64,000 nucleotides of DNA from an uncultured Alistipes sp. (GTDB lineage: Bacteria; Bacteroidota; Bacteroidia; Bacteroidales; Rikenellaceae), in the NCBI GenBank assembly GCA_944326035.1, contig CALVCS010000009.1:122963-186962 (forward strand), in the 5' to 3' direction. The notes beneath the pieces are model-generated. The model was not told where the DNA came from and ran no database searches. It saw only the letters and a list, made by a program, of their open reading frames with translations. The translations under genes and the position numbers were made by a program. Positions 8,453 to 17,079 of this stretch are shown in pieces; the stretch's first letter is position 1, and each line of letters begins with the position of its first letter.

Positions 8453-10075
8453 ATGGAGAATACCTACGATGTCATTATCATCGGCGGGGGAGCCACCGGA
8501 GCGGGCGTGGCCAGAGATTGCTCGCTGCGAGGCATTAAGGCTCTGCTGCTGGAACGCTCCGATATTTCGACGGGAGCAACCGGTCGAAATCATGGTCTGC
8601 TGCATAGTGGTGCGCGGTATGCGGTCACGGATGGGGAGTCGGCCGAGGAGTGTATTCGGGAAAATATGATTCTGCGTAAGATCGCAGCTCATTGCGTGGA
8701 AGAGACCGATGGCCTCTTTATTTCGTTGCCCGAAGATGGATTGGAATACCAGTCGGTTTTTGTGGAAGCCTGTCGTCGGGCCGGGATTCGGGCCGAGGTG
8801 CTGGATCCGGAAGAGGCAAAACGCCTGGAACCGGCGGCCAATCCGGCGTTGATCGGGGCGGTGCGTGTACCGGACGGAGCGGTGGATCCGTTTCGTTTGA
8901 CCTCGTCGAATATTCTGGATGCCAAGGCACATGGCGCCGAGATCCGGACCTACACGGAGGTGAAAGAGTTGATTCGGGAGCAGGATCGGATCGTCGGTGT
9001 GAAGGCCTATGATCATCGGGCGCATCGTGAAGAGACCTTCTATGCGCAGGTGGTGGTCAATGCAGGCGGTATCTGGGGCCACGGCATTGCGGCCAAAGTG
9101 GGTATTACGATCAATATGCTGCCGGCGAAAGGCGCGTTGTTGATTTTCGGCCATCGGGTCAATCAGATGGTGTTGAATCGGTGCCGTAAACCGGCCGATG
9201 CGGATATTCTGGTGCCGGGAGATACGATCTCTCTGATCGGGACCACTTCGAGCAAAGTGCCCTATGATCAGATTGATAATATGGTGATTACGCCCGAAGA
9301 GGTGGATATCTTGCTGCGGGAAGGGGAAAAACTGTCGCCGCAGTTGGCTTATACGCGGATTTTGCGGGCCTATGCGGGCGTACGTCCGTTGGTGGCTTCG
9401 GACGATGATCCCAGCGGCCGGACCGTGAGTCGAGGCATTGTTCTGCTGGATCATGCGCAGCGTGACGGTTTGGAAGGATTCATTACGATTACGGGCGGTA
9501 AACTGATGACCTATCGGTTGATGGCCGAATGGGCGACCGATCTGGTATGTCGGAAGCTCGGCATCCATCAGTCCTGTCGGACGGCTGAGCTGCCTTTGCC
9601 GGGTTCGGTCGAAAGCCGGGAGGAAGTCGAAAAGAAAAATCGGCGGAAACCGGTGGCGCAACGTCGGTCGGCGATTTCGCGTCATGGAGATCTGGCGGCT
9701 CGTATTGCCGACCGGAATTCGATTCAGAACAGCCTGGTGTGCGAATGCGAAGAGGTTTCTATCGGGGAGGTCGAATATGCATTGGAGAATCTGTCGGTCA
9801 ATAATCTGGTCGATTTGCGTCGCCGTACGCGGGTCGGTATGGGAACCTGTCAGGGCGAATTGTGTGCCTGTCGGGCGGCCGGCCTGATGGGCAAGAAGGA
9901 TCCCGTTTGTGCCAAGAAGGCGAAGGCGGATCTGGTATCCTTCTTGAATGAACGATGGAAGGGAATGGCACCCATCGCCTGGGGCGATACGTTGCGGGAA
10001 AGCGAATATACGACCTGGGTGTATGAGAGTGTGTGCGGATTGTCGGACGAAACGGAAAAAACAACGGTACAATGA
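8453..10075 (+). CDS. glpA: Anaerobic glycerol-3-phosphate dehydrogenase, subunit A
   Basis: 540 aa. The N-terminal FAD dinucleotide-binding motif is DVIIIGGGATGAGVARD at residues 6-22, followed by the GlpA/GlpD signature GATGRNHGLLHSGARY. The C-terminal ~90 residues form a BFD-like [2Fe-2S] domain with CECEE and TCQGELCACR cysteines. The enzyme oxidises sn-glycerol-3-phosphate to dihydroxyacetone phosphate and passes electrons through GlpB and GlpC to menaquinone. The stop overlaps the glpB start (ATGA), so the subunits are translationally coupled. Confidence 0.95.
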   Translation: MENTYDVIIIGGGATGAGVARDCSLRGIKALLLERSDISTGATGRNHGLLHSGARYAVTDGESAEECIRENMILRKIAAHCVEETDGLFISLPEDGLEYQSVFVEACRRAGIRAEVLDPEEAKRLEPAANPALIGAVRVPDGAVDPFRLTSSNILDAKAHGAEIRTYTEVKELIREQDRIVGVKAYDHRAHREETFYAQVVVNAGGIWGHGIAAKVGITINMLPAKGALLIFGHRVNQMVLNRCRKPADADILVPGDTISLIGTTSSKVPYDQIDNMVITPEEVDILLREGEKLSPQLAYTRILRAYAGVRPLVASDDDPSGRTVSRGIVLLDHAQRDGLEGFITITGGKLMTYRLMAEWATDLVCRKLGIHQSCRTAELPLPGSVESREEVEKKNRRKPVAQRRSAISRHGDLAARIADRNSIQNSLVCECEEVSIGEVEYALENLSVNNLVDLRRRTRVGMGTCQGELCACRAAGLMGKKDPVCAKKAKADLVSFLNERWKGMAPIAWGDTLRESEYTTWVYESVCGLSDETEKTTVQ

Positions 10076-11337
10076 AATTCGATACAGTCATTATAGGAGG
10101 AGGTTTAGCCGGCATGGTCTGTGGGATCCGTTTGGCCGAGGCCGGGGAACGTTGCGCGATTGTCTCGCAGGGACAGAGTGCGCTTCATTTTTCTTCGGGG
10201 TCGTTCGATCTGTTGAGTCGGATGCCGGATGGTACGCCGGTTTCCGATCCGATGGTCGGGGTGGCCGAATTGGAGCGGATCGCTCCCGAACATCCCTATG
10301 CGAGGATCGGGGCGGAACGTTGTGACCGCTATGCCCGCCAGGTGCCGGCGTTTTTGCGGGAAGCCGGTTTGCCGGTGACCGGCGAGGATCGACGGAACCA
10401 TTTCCGTATCACGCCGATGGGAAAATCCAAGGCCACGTGGTTGACCCTGGAGGGCTATTTGCGGACGGAGGCTCCGGGACAATTCCCGTTCCGTCAGGTG
10501 TGTATCGTGAATGTGGAAGGCTTTCTGGATTTTTATCCGGAGTTTGTGGCCGAAGAGTTCCGAAAATACGATATAACGTGTCGGTTCGGCACGATCAACT
10601 TCCCGGATTTGGAACAGATCCGTCAGAATCCGAGTGAGATGCGTTCGGCCAATATCGCGCGGGTGTTCGATCATGAACGCAATCTGGAGGCTTTGGCCGC
10701 CAAGATTCGGGAGGTGGCTGCTGATTGCGAAGCGGTGATCTTGCCGGCGATTATCGGGCTCAATCGCGACGATGCGTTCGCCGTTCTGCAATCGAAAGTG
10801 GATAAACCGCTCTATTTGTTGCCTACCTTGCCGCCTTCGATTCCGGGCATTAAGGCTCAGCAGGCCTTGCAGGCTCGTTTCCGGGCCTTGGGTGGAGAGT
10901 ATTTCTTGGGCGATACGGTCCTTTCGGGCGAGCTGGAAAACGGACGTGTGAAACAGATCTATACCGCCAATCAGGGCAATATTCCGTTCCAGGCCGATCA
11001 TTTCGTGTTGGCGACGGGGAGTTTCTTTAGCAAGGGATTGGTGGCTACGCCGGATCGGATTGTGGAACCGGTCTTCGGAGCAGATACCGTGTTCACGTCG
11101 GATCGGTCGACCTGGTATACGCTTCATTTCTTCGATCGGCAGAACTATCAGGCTTTTGGTCTGCGGACGGATGCCGAGTTGCGGGTGATGAAAGAGGGGG
11201 TCGCTTTGGAGAATCTTTATGGGATAGGGGCCGGTTTGTCAGGGTTCCATCCGGTTCAGGAAGGTTGCGGGGCAGGCGTGTCGTTGCTGTCGGCCTTCTA
11301 TGTGGCAGAAACGATTTTAAATAGCAGAAAGTCATGA
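10072..11337 (+). CDS. glpB: Anaerobic glycerol-3-phosphate dehydrogenase, subunit B
   Basis: 421 aa. The ATG at 10072 forms an ATGA overlap with the glpA stop and gives the proper flavoprotein N-terminus MKFDTVIIGGGLAGMVCG with a Rossmann GxGxxG-type motif, so an upstream in-frame start is not needed. GlpB is the flavin-containing partner of GlpA in the peripheral membrane GlpABC complex. A C-terminal FAD-interacting stretch (YGIGAGLSGFHPVQEGCGAG) ends the protein. It also overlaps glpC by 4 nt. Confidence 0.93.
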   Translation: MKFDTVIIGGGLAGMVCGIRLAEAGERCAIVSQGQSALHFSSGSFDLLSRMPDGTPVSDPMVGVAELERIAPEHPYARIGAERCDRYARQVPAFLREAGLPVTGEDRRNHFRITPMGKSKATWLTLEGYLRTEAPGQFPFRQVCIVNVEGFLDFYPEFVAEEFRKYDITCRFGTINFPDLEQIRQNPSEMRSANIARVFDHERNLEALAAKIREVAADCEAVILPAIIGLNRDDAFAVLQSKVDKPLYLLPTLPPSIPGIKAQQALQARFRALGGEYFLGDTVLSGELENGRVKQIYTANQGNIPFQADHFVLATGSFFSKGLVATPDRIVEPVFGADTVFTSDRSTWYTLHFFDRQNYQAFGLRTDAELRVMKEGVALENLYGIGAGLSGFHPVQEGCGAGVSLLSAFYVAETILNSRKS

Positions 11338-12560
11338 ATATTCAGCAAAATACGGTCAGCGAAAACAATTTCGAACAATGCATCAAGTGTACGGTCTGTA
11401 CCGTGTATTGTCCGGTAGCAGCGGTGAATCCCCATTTCCCGGGACCTAAACAGGCCGGTCCTGACGGAGAACGTTTGCGTTTGAAACGGCCCGATTTTTT
11501 CGATAGCGCGTTGAAGTATTGTCTGAATTGCAAGCGTTGCGAGGTGGCCTGCCCGTCGAATGTGCGCATCGGGGACATCATCCAGTCGGCCCGCATCAAA
11601 TACGGACCCAAGAAAAATACCTCCCTGCGCAACTTTGTGCTGGCCAATACGGATTTGGTGGGCTCTCTGGCGACCCCTTTCGCCCCGGTGGTCAATACGG
11701 CCGTTTCGCTCAAACCGGTGCGTTTCATGATGGATAAGGTGATGTCCATCGATCATCGTCGGGTATTCCCCAAATATGCGCACGGCACCTTTACCTCGTG
11801 GTACAAAAAACAGGCAGAGGCCGAACAGGCGGCGTTCCCGAAACAGGTGGCCTTTTTCCACGGTTGCTACGTGAACTACAACTATCCCCAACTGGGAAAG
11901 GATCTGATCCGGATTATGAATTCCTTGGGGTATGGGGTCCGTTTGCTGGATAAGGAGAAGTGTTGTGGCGTCCCCTTGATTTCCAACGGTCTGTATCAGC
12001 AGGCCCTCAAACAGGCCAAGGTCAATCTGGGATCGATTCGCCGGGCGGTCAACGAACAGAATATGGACATTATCACCACCTCGTCGACCTGCACCTTTAC
12101 CTTGCGGGATGAATATCCCCATGTGTTGAGTCTGAAAAACGACGATGTGCGGGATCGGATCGAACTGGCGACACGTTATCTCTATCGGCTGATTCAGTCG
12201 GGAGAGGTGACGCTGAAGTTCAAGGAAGATGCCCGGCCGTTACGTGTGGCTTACCATACGCCGTGTCACATGGAAAAGATGGGCTGGAGCTACTACTCCA
12301 TCGAGTTGTTGCGGATGATTCCGGGCGTAGAGGTATTTGTGCTCGACTCTCAGTGTTGCGGGATTGCCGGGACCTATGGATTCAAGAAGGAGAATTATCC
12401 GACCTCCCAGGCGATCGGGGAACCGCTTTTCCGTCAGATCGAGACTTCGGGTGCGGATCTGGTGGTGACGGATTGCGAAACCTGCAAATGGCAGATCGAA
12501 ATGTCCACAACCAAAAAGTGCGAACATCCGTTGAGTATATTGGCTTCACGGTTGGCATAA
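11334..12560 (+). CDS. glpC: Anaerobic glycerol-3-phosphate dehydrogenase, subunit C
   Basis: 408 aa. Two [4Fe-4S] motifs near the N-terminus: CIKCTVCTVYCP and CLNCKRCEVACP. Two CCG-type cysteine-rich domains follow (GCYVNYNYP...KCCGVP and CHMEKMG...QCCGIAG), as in heterodisulfide-reductase-like electron carriers. GlpC anchors the complex to the membrane and hands electrons to the quinone pool. Start coupled to glpB by ATGA overlap; glpK follows after 51 nt. Confidence 0.94.
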   Translation: MNIQQNTVSENNFEQCIKCTVCTVYCPVAAVNPHFPGPKQAGPDGERLRLKRPDFFDSALKYCLNCKRCEVACPSNVRIGDIIQSARIKYGPKKNTSLRNFVLANTDLVGSLATPFAPVVNTAVSLKPVRFMMDKVMSIDHRRVFPKYAHGTFTSWYKKQAEAEQAAFPKQVAFFHGCYVNYNYPQLGKDLIRIMNSLGYGVRLLDKEKCCGVPLISNGLYQQALKQAKVNLGSIRRAVNEQNMDIITTSSTCTFTLRDEYPHVLSLKNDDVRDRIELATRYLYRLIQSGEVTLKFKEDARPLRVAYHTPCHMEKMGWSYYSIELLRMIPGVEVFVLDSQCCGIAGTYGFKKENYPTSQAIGEPLFRQIETSGADLVVTDCETCKWQIEMSTTKKCEHPLSILASRLA

Positions 12561-12611
12561 ATCGAATTACCTAAAAATTAATTTCATATACCTAAAAAAC
12601 TCTAACCTTTT

Positions 12612-14105
12612 ATGAAGCAGTATATTCTTGCGCTCGATCAGGGAACGAGCAGTTCGCGTGCCATTGTTTTCGATGAAAAGGGGAAAACCTGTGCCGTGGC
12701 TCAGAAAGAATTCCGCCAGATTTTTCCTCAATCCGGGTGGGTGGAACACGATCCGCATGAGATCTGGTCGTCACAGGCTTCGGTCATTGCGGAAGCCATT
12801 GCGATGATCGATATCAATGGGTTGAACATTGCCGGGATTGGGATTACCAACCAGCGAGAAACGACCATTGTATGGGATTCGGAGACCGAAGAACCGGTAT
12901 ACAATGCGATTGTGTGGCAGGATCGTCGCACCTCATCCTATTGCGATGAGCTGAAGAGTCAGGGGCTGACCGACATGATCCGTCAGAAAACGGGCCTGAT
13001 CATCGACGCCTATTTCAGCGCCACGAAGATCAAATGGATTTTGGATCATGTGCCCGGAGCCCGCGAACGGGCCGAAAAGGGGAAATTGCTTTTCGGGACG
13101 GTGGATACGTGGTTGATCTGGCGTCTGACGCGGGGCGAGGTGCATGTGACCGATGTGAGCAACGCATCCCGAACCATGCTCTTCAATATCAACACCCTGG
13201 AATGGGATCAGGAACTGTTGGACATGTTCGGCATTCCTCGCACTATGATGCCGGAGGTGAAATCCTCCAGTGAGGTGTACGGACATACCAAAACCACCAT
13301 TTTTGCCCATAAGGTACCGATTTCCGGTATTGCAGGGGACCAACAGGCAGCCCTTTTCGGACAGATGTGTACGGAACCCGGAATGGTGAAAAATACGTAC
13401 GGAACCGGATGCTTCCTGTTGATGAACAGCGGCGAAAAACCGATCCTCTCGAAAAACAACCTGATTACCACGATTGCCTGGAAGATTGGCGATAAGGTCA
13501 ATTATGCGTTGGAAGGGAGTATTTTTGTCGGCGGTTCGGTCGTGCAATGGTTGCGAGACGGGCTGGGAGTGATCAACTCCTCGTCGGAGGTGGAAGCGTT
13601 GGCCTCCCAGGTTCCGGATACCAATGGGGTCTATTTTGTGCCGGCCTTGACGGGTCTGGGCGCACCCTGGTGGGATCAGTATGCCCGCGGGACGATCGTA
13701 GGCATCAGTCGGGGAACGACGACGGCCCATATTGCTCGGGCAGCTCTGGAAGGAATCGCCTTTCAGACGATGGATATTACCAATGCGATGTCTCGGGATG
13801 CCGGTATTCCGCTCAAAGAGCTGAAAGTCGATGGAGGCGCTTCACGCAATAATCTGCTGATGCAGTTCCAGGCCGATATCTTGGGTACCCGGGTGATCCG
13901 GCCGCAGGTGGTTGAAACGACGGCTTTGGGAGCGGCGTATCTGGCCGGACTGGCGGTCGGTTATTGGTCGAGCATCGACGAGATCCGTCAGCAATGGCAG
14001 GTCGATCGGGCTTTTGAACCGAGCTGGGAAGAAGCGAAAGTCCAAGCGGCCAAAGATGGCTGGGAAGATGCGGTCAAACGTACCTTGAGCAGTTATACCA
14101 AGTAA
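12612..14105 (+). CDS. glpK: Glycerol kinase
   Basis: 497 aa FGGY-family kinase. The N-terminal phosphate-binding loop [18 protein letters not shown] is present, along with [11 protein letters not shown] and the C-terminal [16 protein letters not shown] signature. It phosphorylates glycerol to glycerol-3-phosphate, the substrate of the GlpABC complex encoded just upstream. The order glpABC-K-F puts uptake and oxidation in one transcript. Length and motifs are normal; no frameshift. Confidence 0.96.
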   Translation: MKQYILALDQGTSSSRAIVFDEKGKTCAVAQKEFRQIFPQSGWVEHDPHEIWSSQASVIAEAIAMIDINGLNIAGIGITNQRETTIVWDSETEEPVYNAIVWQDRRTSSYCDELKSQGLTDMIRQKTGLIIDAYFSATKIKWILDHVPGARERAEKGKLLFGTVDTWLIWRLTRGEVHVTDVSNASRTMLFNINTLEWDQELLDMFGIPRTMMPEVKSSSEVYGHTKTTIFAHKVPISGIAGDQQAALFGQMCTEPGMVKNTYGTGCFLLMNSGEKPILSKNNLITTIAWKIGDKVNYALEGSIFVGGSVVQWLRDGLGVINSSSEVEALASQVPDTNGVYFVPALTGLGAPWWDQYARGTIVGISRGTTTAHIARAALEGIAFQTMDITNAMSRDAGIPLKELKVDGGASRNNLLMQFQADILGTRVIRPQVVETTALGAAYLAGLAVGYWSSIDEIRQQWQVDRAFEPSWEEAKVQAAKDGWEDAVKRTLSSYTK

Positions 14106-14137
14106 GACGATACCAGAACCTAAAACTCTGACCTATT

Positions 14138-14872
14138 ATGCATGAACTGTGGATGAAATGCCTATTCGAGTTTATAGGCACAGCGATTTTAGTGCTCTTC
14201 GGGGATGGCGTGGTGGCATCGACCGTCCTCAAGAAGTCCAAAGGAGAAAATGGCGGATGGGTAGTGATTACGTTTGCGTGGGGATTGGCCGTCATGTTAG
14301 GCGTGTTTATTGCGGGCCCCTATTCCGGAGCCCATCTGAATCCGGCGGTGACCTTAGGGTTGGCGGCCGCCGGCACGTTCAGTTGGTCGATGGTGGTGCC
14401 GTATATCGTGGCCCAGATGCTGGGGGGCTTTGTCGGCGCCGTGCTCGTGTATCTCTATTACAAGGACCACTACGACGCGACGGACGATCCGTCGGCTAAA
14501 TTGGGAACGTTCTGTACCGTTCCGGCGATCCGGAACTACGGACGTAATCTCTTTTGTGAAATCGTGGGGACCTTTGTGTTGGTGTTCGTGATTTTGACGC
14601 TGTCGGTCGACAGCAACATTCCGGAAGTGGGAATGGGTGCCTTGGGGGCTTTCCCGGTGGCGATGCTGATCGTGGCTTTGGGTATGTCGCTGGGCGGAAC
14701 GACCGGTTATGCGATCAATCCGGCCCGAGATTTGGCTCCTCGCTTGGCTCATGCCGTGCTGCCCATTCGGGGCAAAGGAACCAATGACTGGGCCTATTCG
14801 TGGGTTCCTGTGTTGGGTCCGATTGTCGGGTGTTTTCTGGCGGCCGGGCTCTATTGTCTGATTTTCTGCTAA
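14138..14872 (+). CDS. glpF: Glycerol facilitator, aquaporin family
   Basis: 244 aa with six predicted membrane helices. Both NPA boxes are present: AHLNPAVTLG (first half) and AINPARDLAPR (second half). The Asp after the second NPAR is the glycerol-facilitator signature that separates GlpF from water-specific aquaporins. It would admit glycerol across the inner membrane, where GlpK traps it. It sits between glpK and an outer-membrane protein gene. Confidence 0.94.
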   Translation: MHELWMKCLFEFIGTAILVLFGDGVVASTVLKKSKGENGGWVVITFAWGLAVMLGVFIAGPYSGAHLNPAVTLGLAAAGTFSWSMVVPYIVAQMLGGFVGAVLVYLYYKDHYDATDDPSAKLGTFCTVPAIRNYGRNLFCEIVGTFVLVFVILTLSVDSNIPEVGMGALGAFPVAMLIVALGMSLGGTTGYAINPARDLAPRLAHAVLPIRGKGTNDWAYSWVPVLGPIVGCFLAAGLYCLIFC

Positions 14873-14883
14873 ACCGGACGCCT

Positions 14884-15624
14884 ATGAAGACGCTACGGAT
14901 AGGGTTGGTGGTCGTGGCCCTGTTGGGAACGCTCTCCTCGTATGGACAGAAATTCCACCTGAGTGGAACGCTTCAGAATATGCATCTATGGCGCGGCCTT
15001 CAGATCGCCGATGGCGGGGTGTTGGCTGCCGACGTGAGTATGGGCCTTTTCAAGGACCGTTTTAAAATCGGCTTGTGGGGCGGAACGGATTTCGTCGGCG
15101 ATTACAAAGAGTTCGATTATTACCTTTCGTACTCCGCATCCGGGTTTTCGGTGGCCGTATGGGATATTTTCAACTATTCGCCCGATCTGCCGTTCAGTAA
15201 GGATATCTTCAACTACAACAAATACTCGACCGGTCATTTTCTCGATCTCAGTGTAGGGTATGATTTCGACCATGCTTTCAAGGTCCCCTTACGGTTGAGT
15301 TGGGCGACCATCTTCGCCGGACGGGACCTCAATCTCGAGGGAAAGAACATGTTCTCGACCTTTGTGTATGGCGAATATAGCGTTTTTCGGGATAAACATT
15401 GGATCGTGGATGTCGGCTTGGGCGGAACGTTTGCCTTCAATCGGACGGAAGGGGATGGCTCGACCAACTTCTATGGTACCGATTGCGTAAATCAGATCTC
15501 CCTGAAAACGACCTATCTGTTGAAATTGGGTCGTTTTACGATGCCGGTTTTTGCGCATGCGTTGTGGAATCCCGATATTAGACGAGGATATTTGCAAGTC
15601 GGGGTGAAGTTATTTGCATTTTGA
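14884..15624 (+). CDS. Predicted outer-membrane beta-barrel protein of the glycerol operon
   Basis: 246 aa from the ATG at 14884; a longer upstream frame overlaps glpF and is not credible. A signal peptide is clear (MKTLRIGLVVVALLGTLSSYG, cleavage before QKF). The mature part alternates polar and hydrophobic residues, is rich in aromatics and ends in Phe (VGVKLFAF), as expected for a small outer-membrane barrel. Its place between glpF and glpR suggests a dedicated pore for glycerol or a glycerophosphodiester, but no family name can be given with certainty. Confidence 0.8.
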   Translation: MKTLRIGLVVVALLGTLSSYGQKFHLSGTLQNMHLWRGLQIADGGVLAADVSMGLFKDRFKIGLWGGTDFVGDYKEFDYYLSYSASGFSVAVWDIFNYSPDLPFSKDIFNYNKYSTGHFLDLSVGYDFDHAFKVPLRLSWATIFAGRDLNLEGKNMFSTFVYGEYSVFRDKHWIVDVGLGGTFAFNRTEGDGSTNFYGTDCVNQISLKTTYLLKLGRFTMPVFAHALWNPDIRRGYLQVGVKLFAF

Positions 15625-15654
15625 CGATCTTTGCAGCGGTAAAAGAAATTTGTT

Positions 15655-16428
15655 ATGACACTTTTGGAAAGACACAGGGTGATTTTGGGGCTGCTGCGCG
15701 AAGTAGGCAGTGTCGATGTGGGGGATTTGAGTCTTCGGCTGAAAGTTTCCGCGGTGACCATCCGAAAGGATCTGGATCTGCTGGAAGAGAAAAAACTGTT
15801 GTATCGCACGCATGGCGGGGCCGTATTGGCGGATCCGTATATCGCTACCCGCAAGGTGTCGGAGAAAGAGAAGTTGCACCCGGAGACCAAACGGAGGATC
15901 GGCCTCAAGGCCGTGGAGCTGTTGTCGCCCCAGGATGCTTTGATCATTGCTTCCGGGACGACAGTGCAAGCCTTCGCGCGCTGCATCGAGAACATGAAGC
16001 TGACGATCATCACTTCGGCCATGAACGTGGCTATGGAGCTGCTCGATAAACCCGATATCGAAATCATTCAGTTGGGAGGTCTCATTCGTCACTCGTCCGC
16101 GTCGGCGGTTAGCGAATATGCGGTCGATATGTTACGCCATTTTTCCTGCAGTAAGCTTTTCTTGGGGGTGGATGGTATCGATCCGGAATATGGACTGAGC
16201 ACTACGCATTTACAGGAGGCTACGCTGAATCGGGCCATGATCGGGGCGGCAACGAAAACCATCGTTTTGGCCGACTCTTCGAAGTTCGGACGGCGGGGAT
16301 TCAGTAAGATCTGCGATATGAGCGATATCGATCAGGTGATCACGGATTCGGGTCTCTCCTCGAAGATGGTGAAACGGTTGCAGGACCAGGGCATCAAAGT
16401 GACGATCGTTCCGCTTCCGCAGGAGTGA
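15655..16428 (+). CDS. glpR: DeoR-family transcriptional regulator, GlpR-like
   Basis: 257 aa. The N-terminal DeoR helix-turn-helix is evident (VDVGDLSLRLKVSAVTIRKDLDLLE), followed by YRTHGGAV, the linker signature of the family. The C-terminal sugar-phosphate sensor domain includes ALIIASGTTVQAFA and LGVDGIDPEYGLSTTH. Members repress sugar or glycerol-3-phosphate genes and release DNA on binding a phosphorylated effector. As last gene of the glycerol operon it most likely autoregulates it from the 7930-8452 region. Confidence 0.88.
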   Translation: MTLLERHRVILGLLREVGSVDVGDLSLRLKVSAVTIRKDLDLLEEKKLLYRTHGGAVLADPYIATRKVSEKEKLHPETKRRIGLKAVELLSPQDALIIASGTTVQAFARCIENMKLTIITSAMNVAMELLDKPDIEIIQLGGLIRHSSASAVSEYAVDMLRHFSCSKLFLGVDGIDPEYGLSTTHLQEATLNRAMIGAATKTIVLADSSKFGRRGFSKICDMSDIDQVITDSGLSSKMVKRLQDQGIKVTIVPLPQE

Positions 16429-16547
16429 TACGGGTAAGCGCCCGAGAAGAATAGCGCGCGGTCCAGGTTCGGTTTATGTCTCTGAGGCCTCCGGAGGGTA
16501 CGCAGAATTCTCTTGGCGCGTGTGAAAACGGGGATCCCCTGACAGAT

Positions 16548-16581
16548 AAAAACGGCATCTTGGTAGCAAGGTGCCGTTTTT
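16548..16581 (+). terminator. Rho-independent terminator of the glycerol operon
   Basis: Arms 16548-16562 (AAAAACGGCATCTTG) and 16567-16581 (CAAGGTGCCGTTTTT) pair over 15 bp with one G-T wobble and a 4-nt loop; the right arm ends in a T run. It lies about 120 nt after the glpR stop. Confidence 0.9.
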
Positions 16582-16775
16582 GTTGGTGGACCCGACTGCG
16601 GTTTTGGTGTGGGACAGTTCGGTTTTTTGCACTATCGGGTCTGCATGACGGAAAGATACCCCCGGACAGACAACGGAGGGCAAAAGATGGCCATAACCTG
16701 TCAGAAAGAGATCTTCGCCGGAATCGGGGGCATAAAATCTGGAATCGGGGTTATGGTAGAAAAGCGGGATTTTTT

Positions 16776-16783
16776 TATTTTTG
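16776..16783 (+). promoter_or_regulatory. Candidate -7 box for the polyferredoxin/aldo-keto reductase operon
   Basis: TATTTTTG matches TAnnTTTG. If used, transcription would begin near 16790 and leave a leader of about 290 nt before the first gene at 17080, long enough for the structured RNA described at 16900-17079. A -33 element is poorly matched. Confidence 0.4.
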
Positions 16784-16899
16784 TAAAAGTCGAGTGGGGA
16801 AGGGCTGTGTTCGTTTGAGAACCGAATCTCGGCTTATATTTCGTATGGCTCGGGGGATGGAACGTTGATAAAGAAAGCGGTTCGTTGTGGCGTGTGTCA

Positions 16900-17079
16900 A
16901 AGGTCGCGGATGGCTCCCGAAGCCTCTGGTTGAGTCGTCAAACAGCCAGTAAAAGATGAACCGAGAGTGTTATGCCGGTTCGACTTGCAGGTGAAAATCC
17001 CCAAAGCGGCTCAAAGAAGCCGTTTCGGCTGATAGCCCGATCCCCTCAAGGCAGTATCCACTAAAGAATCCGTTCGGTT
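16900..17079 (+). promoter_or_regulatory. Structured 5' leader, possible divergent cobalamin-type or unassigned riboswitch
   Basis: Two hairpins are visible: GAACCG (16958-16963) with CGGTTC (16976-16981), and AAGCGGCT (17004-17011) with AGCCGTTT (17018-17025, one wobble). Between them lies CAGGTGAAAATCCC (16988-17001), identical over 14 nt to the conserved core of the cobalamin riboswitch at 54070-54235. However, the expected following CCCGC-ACUGUAA box and the AGUCAGGAgACCUGCC 3' end are not present, so this is not a standard cobalamin riboswitch. No coding frame is credible here. It could be a variant aptamer, a decayed riboswitch or an unrelated regulatory RNA. Confidence 0.4.

Noticed and set aside
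16900..17079. Straight assignment as a cobalamin riboswitch
   Set aside because: Only the 14-nt core matches; the other conserved boxes are missing, so it is kept as an unassigned structured leader.
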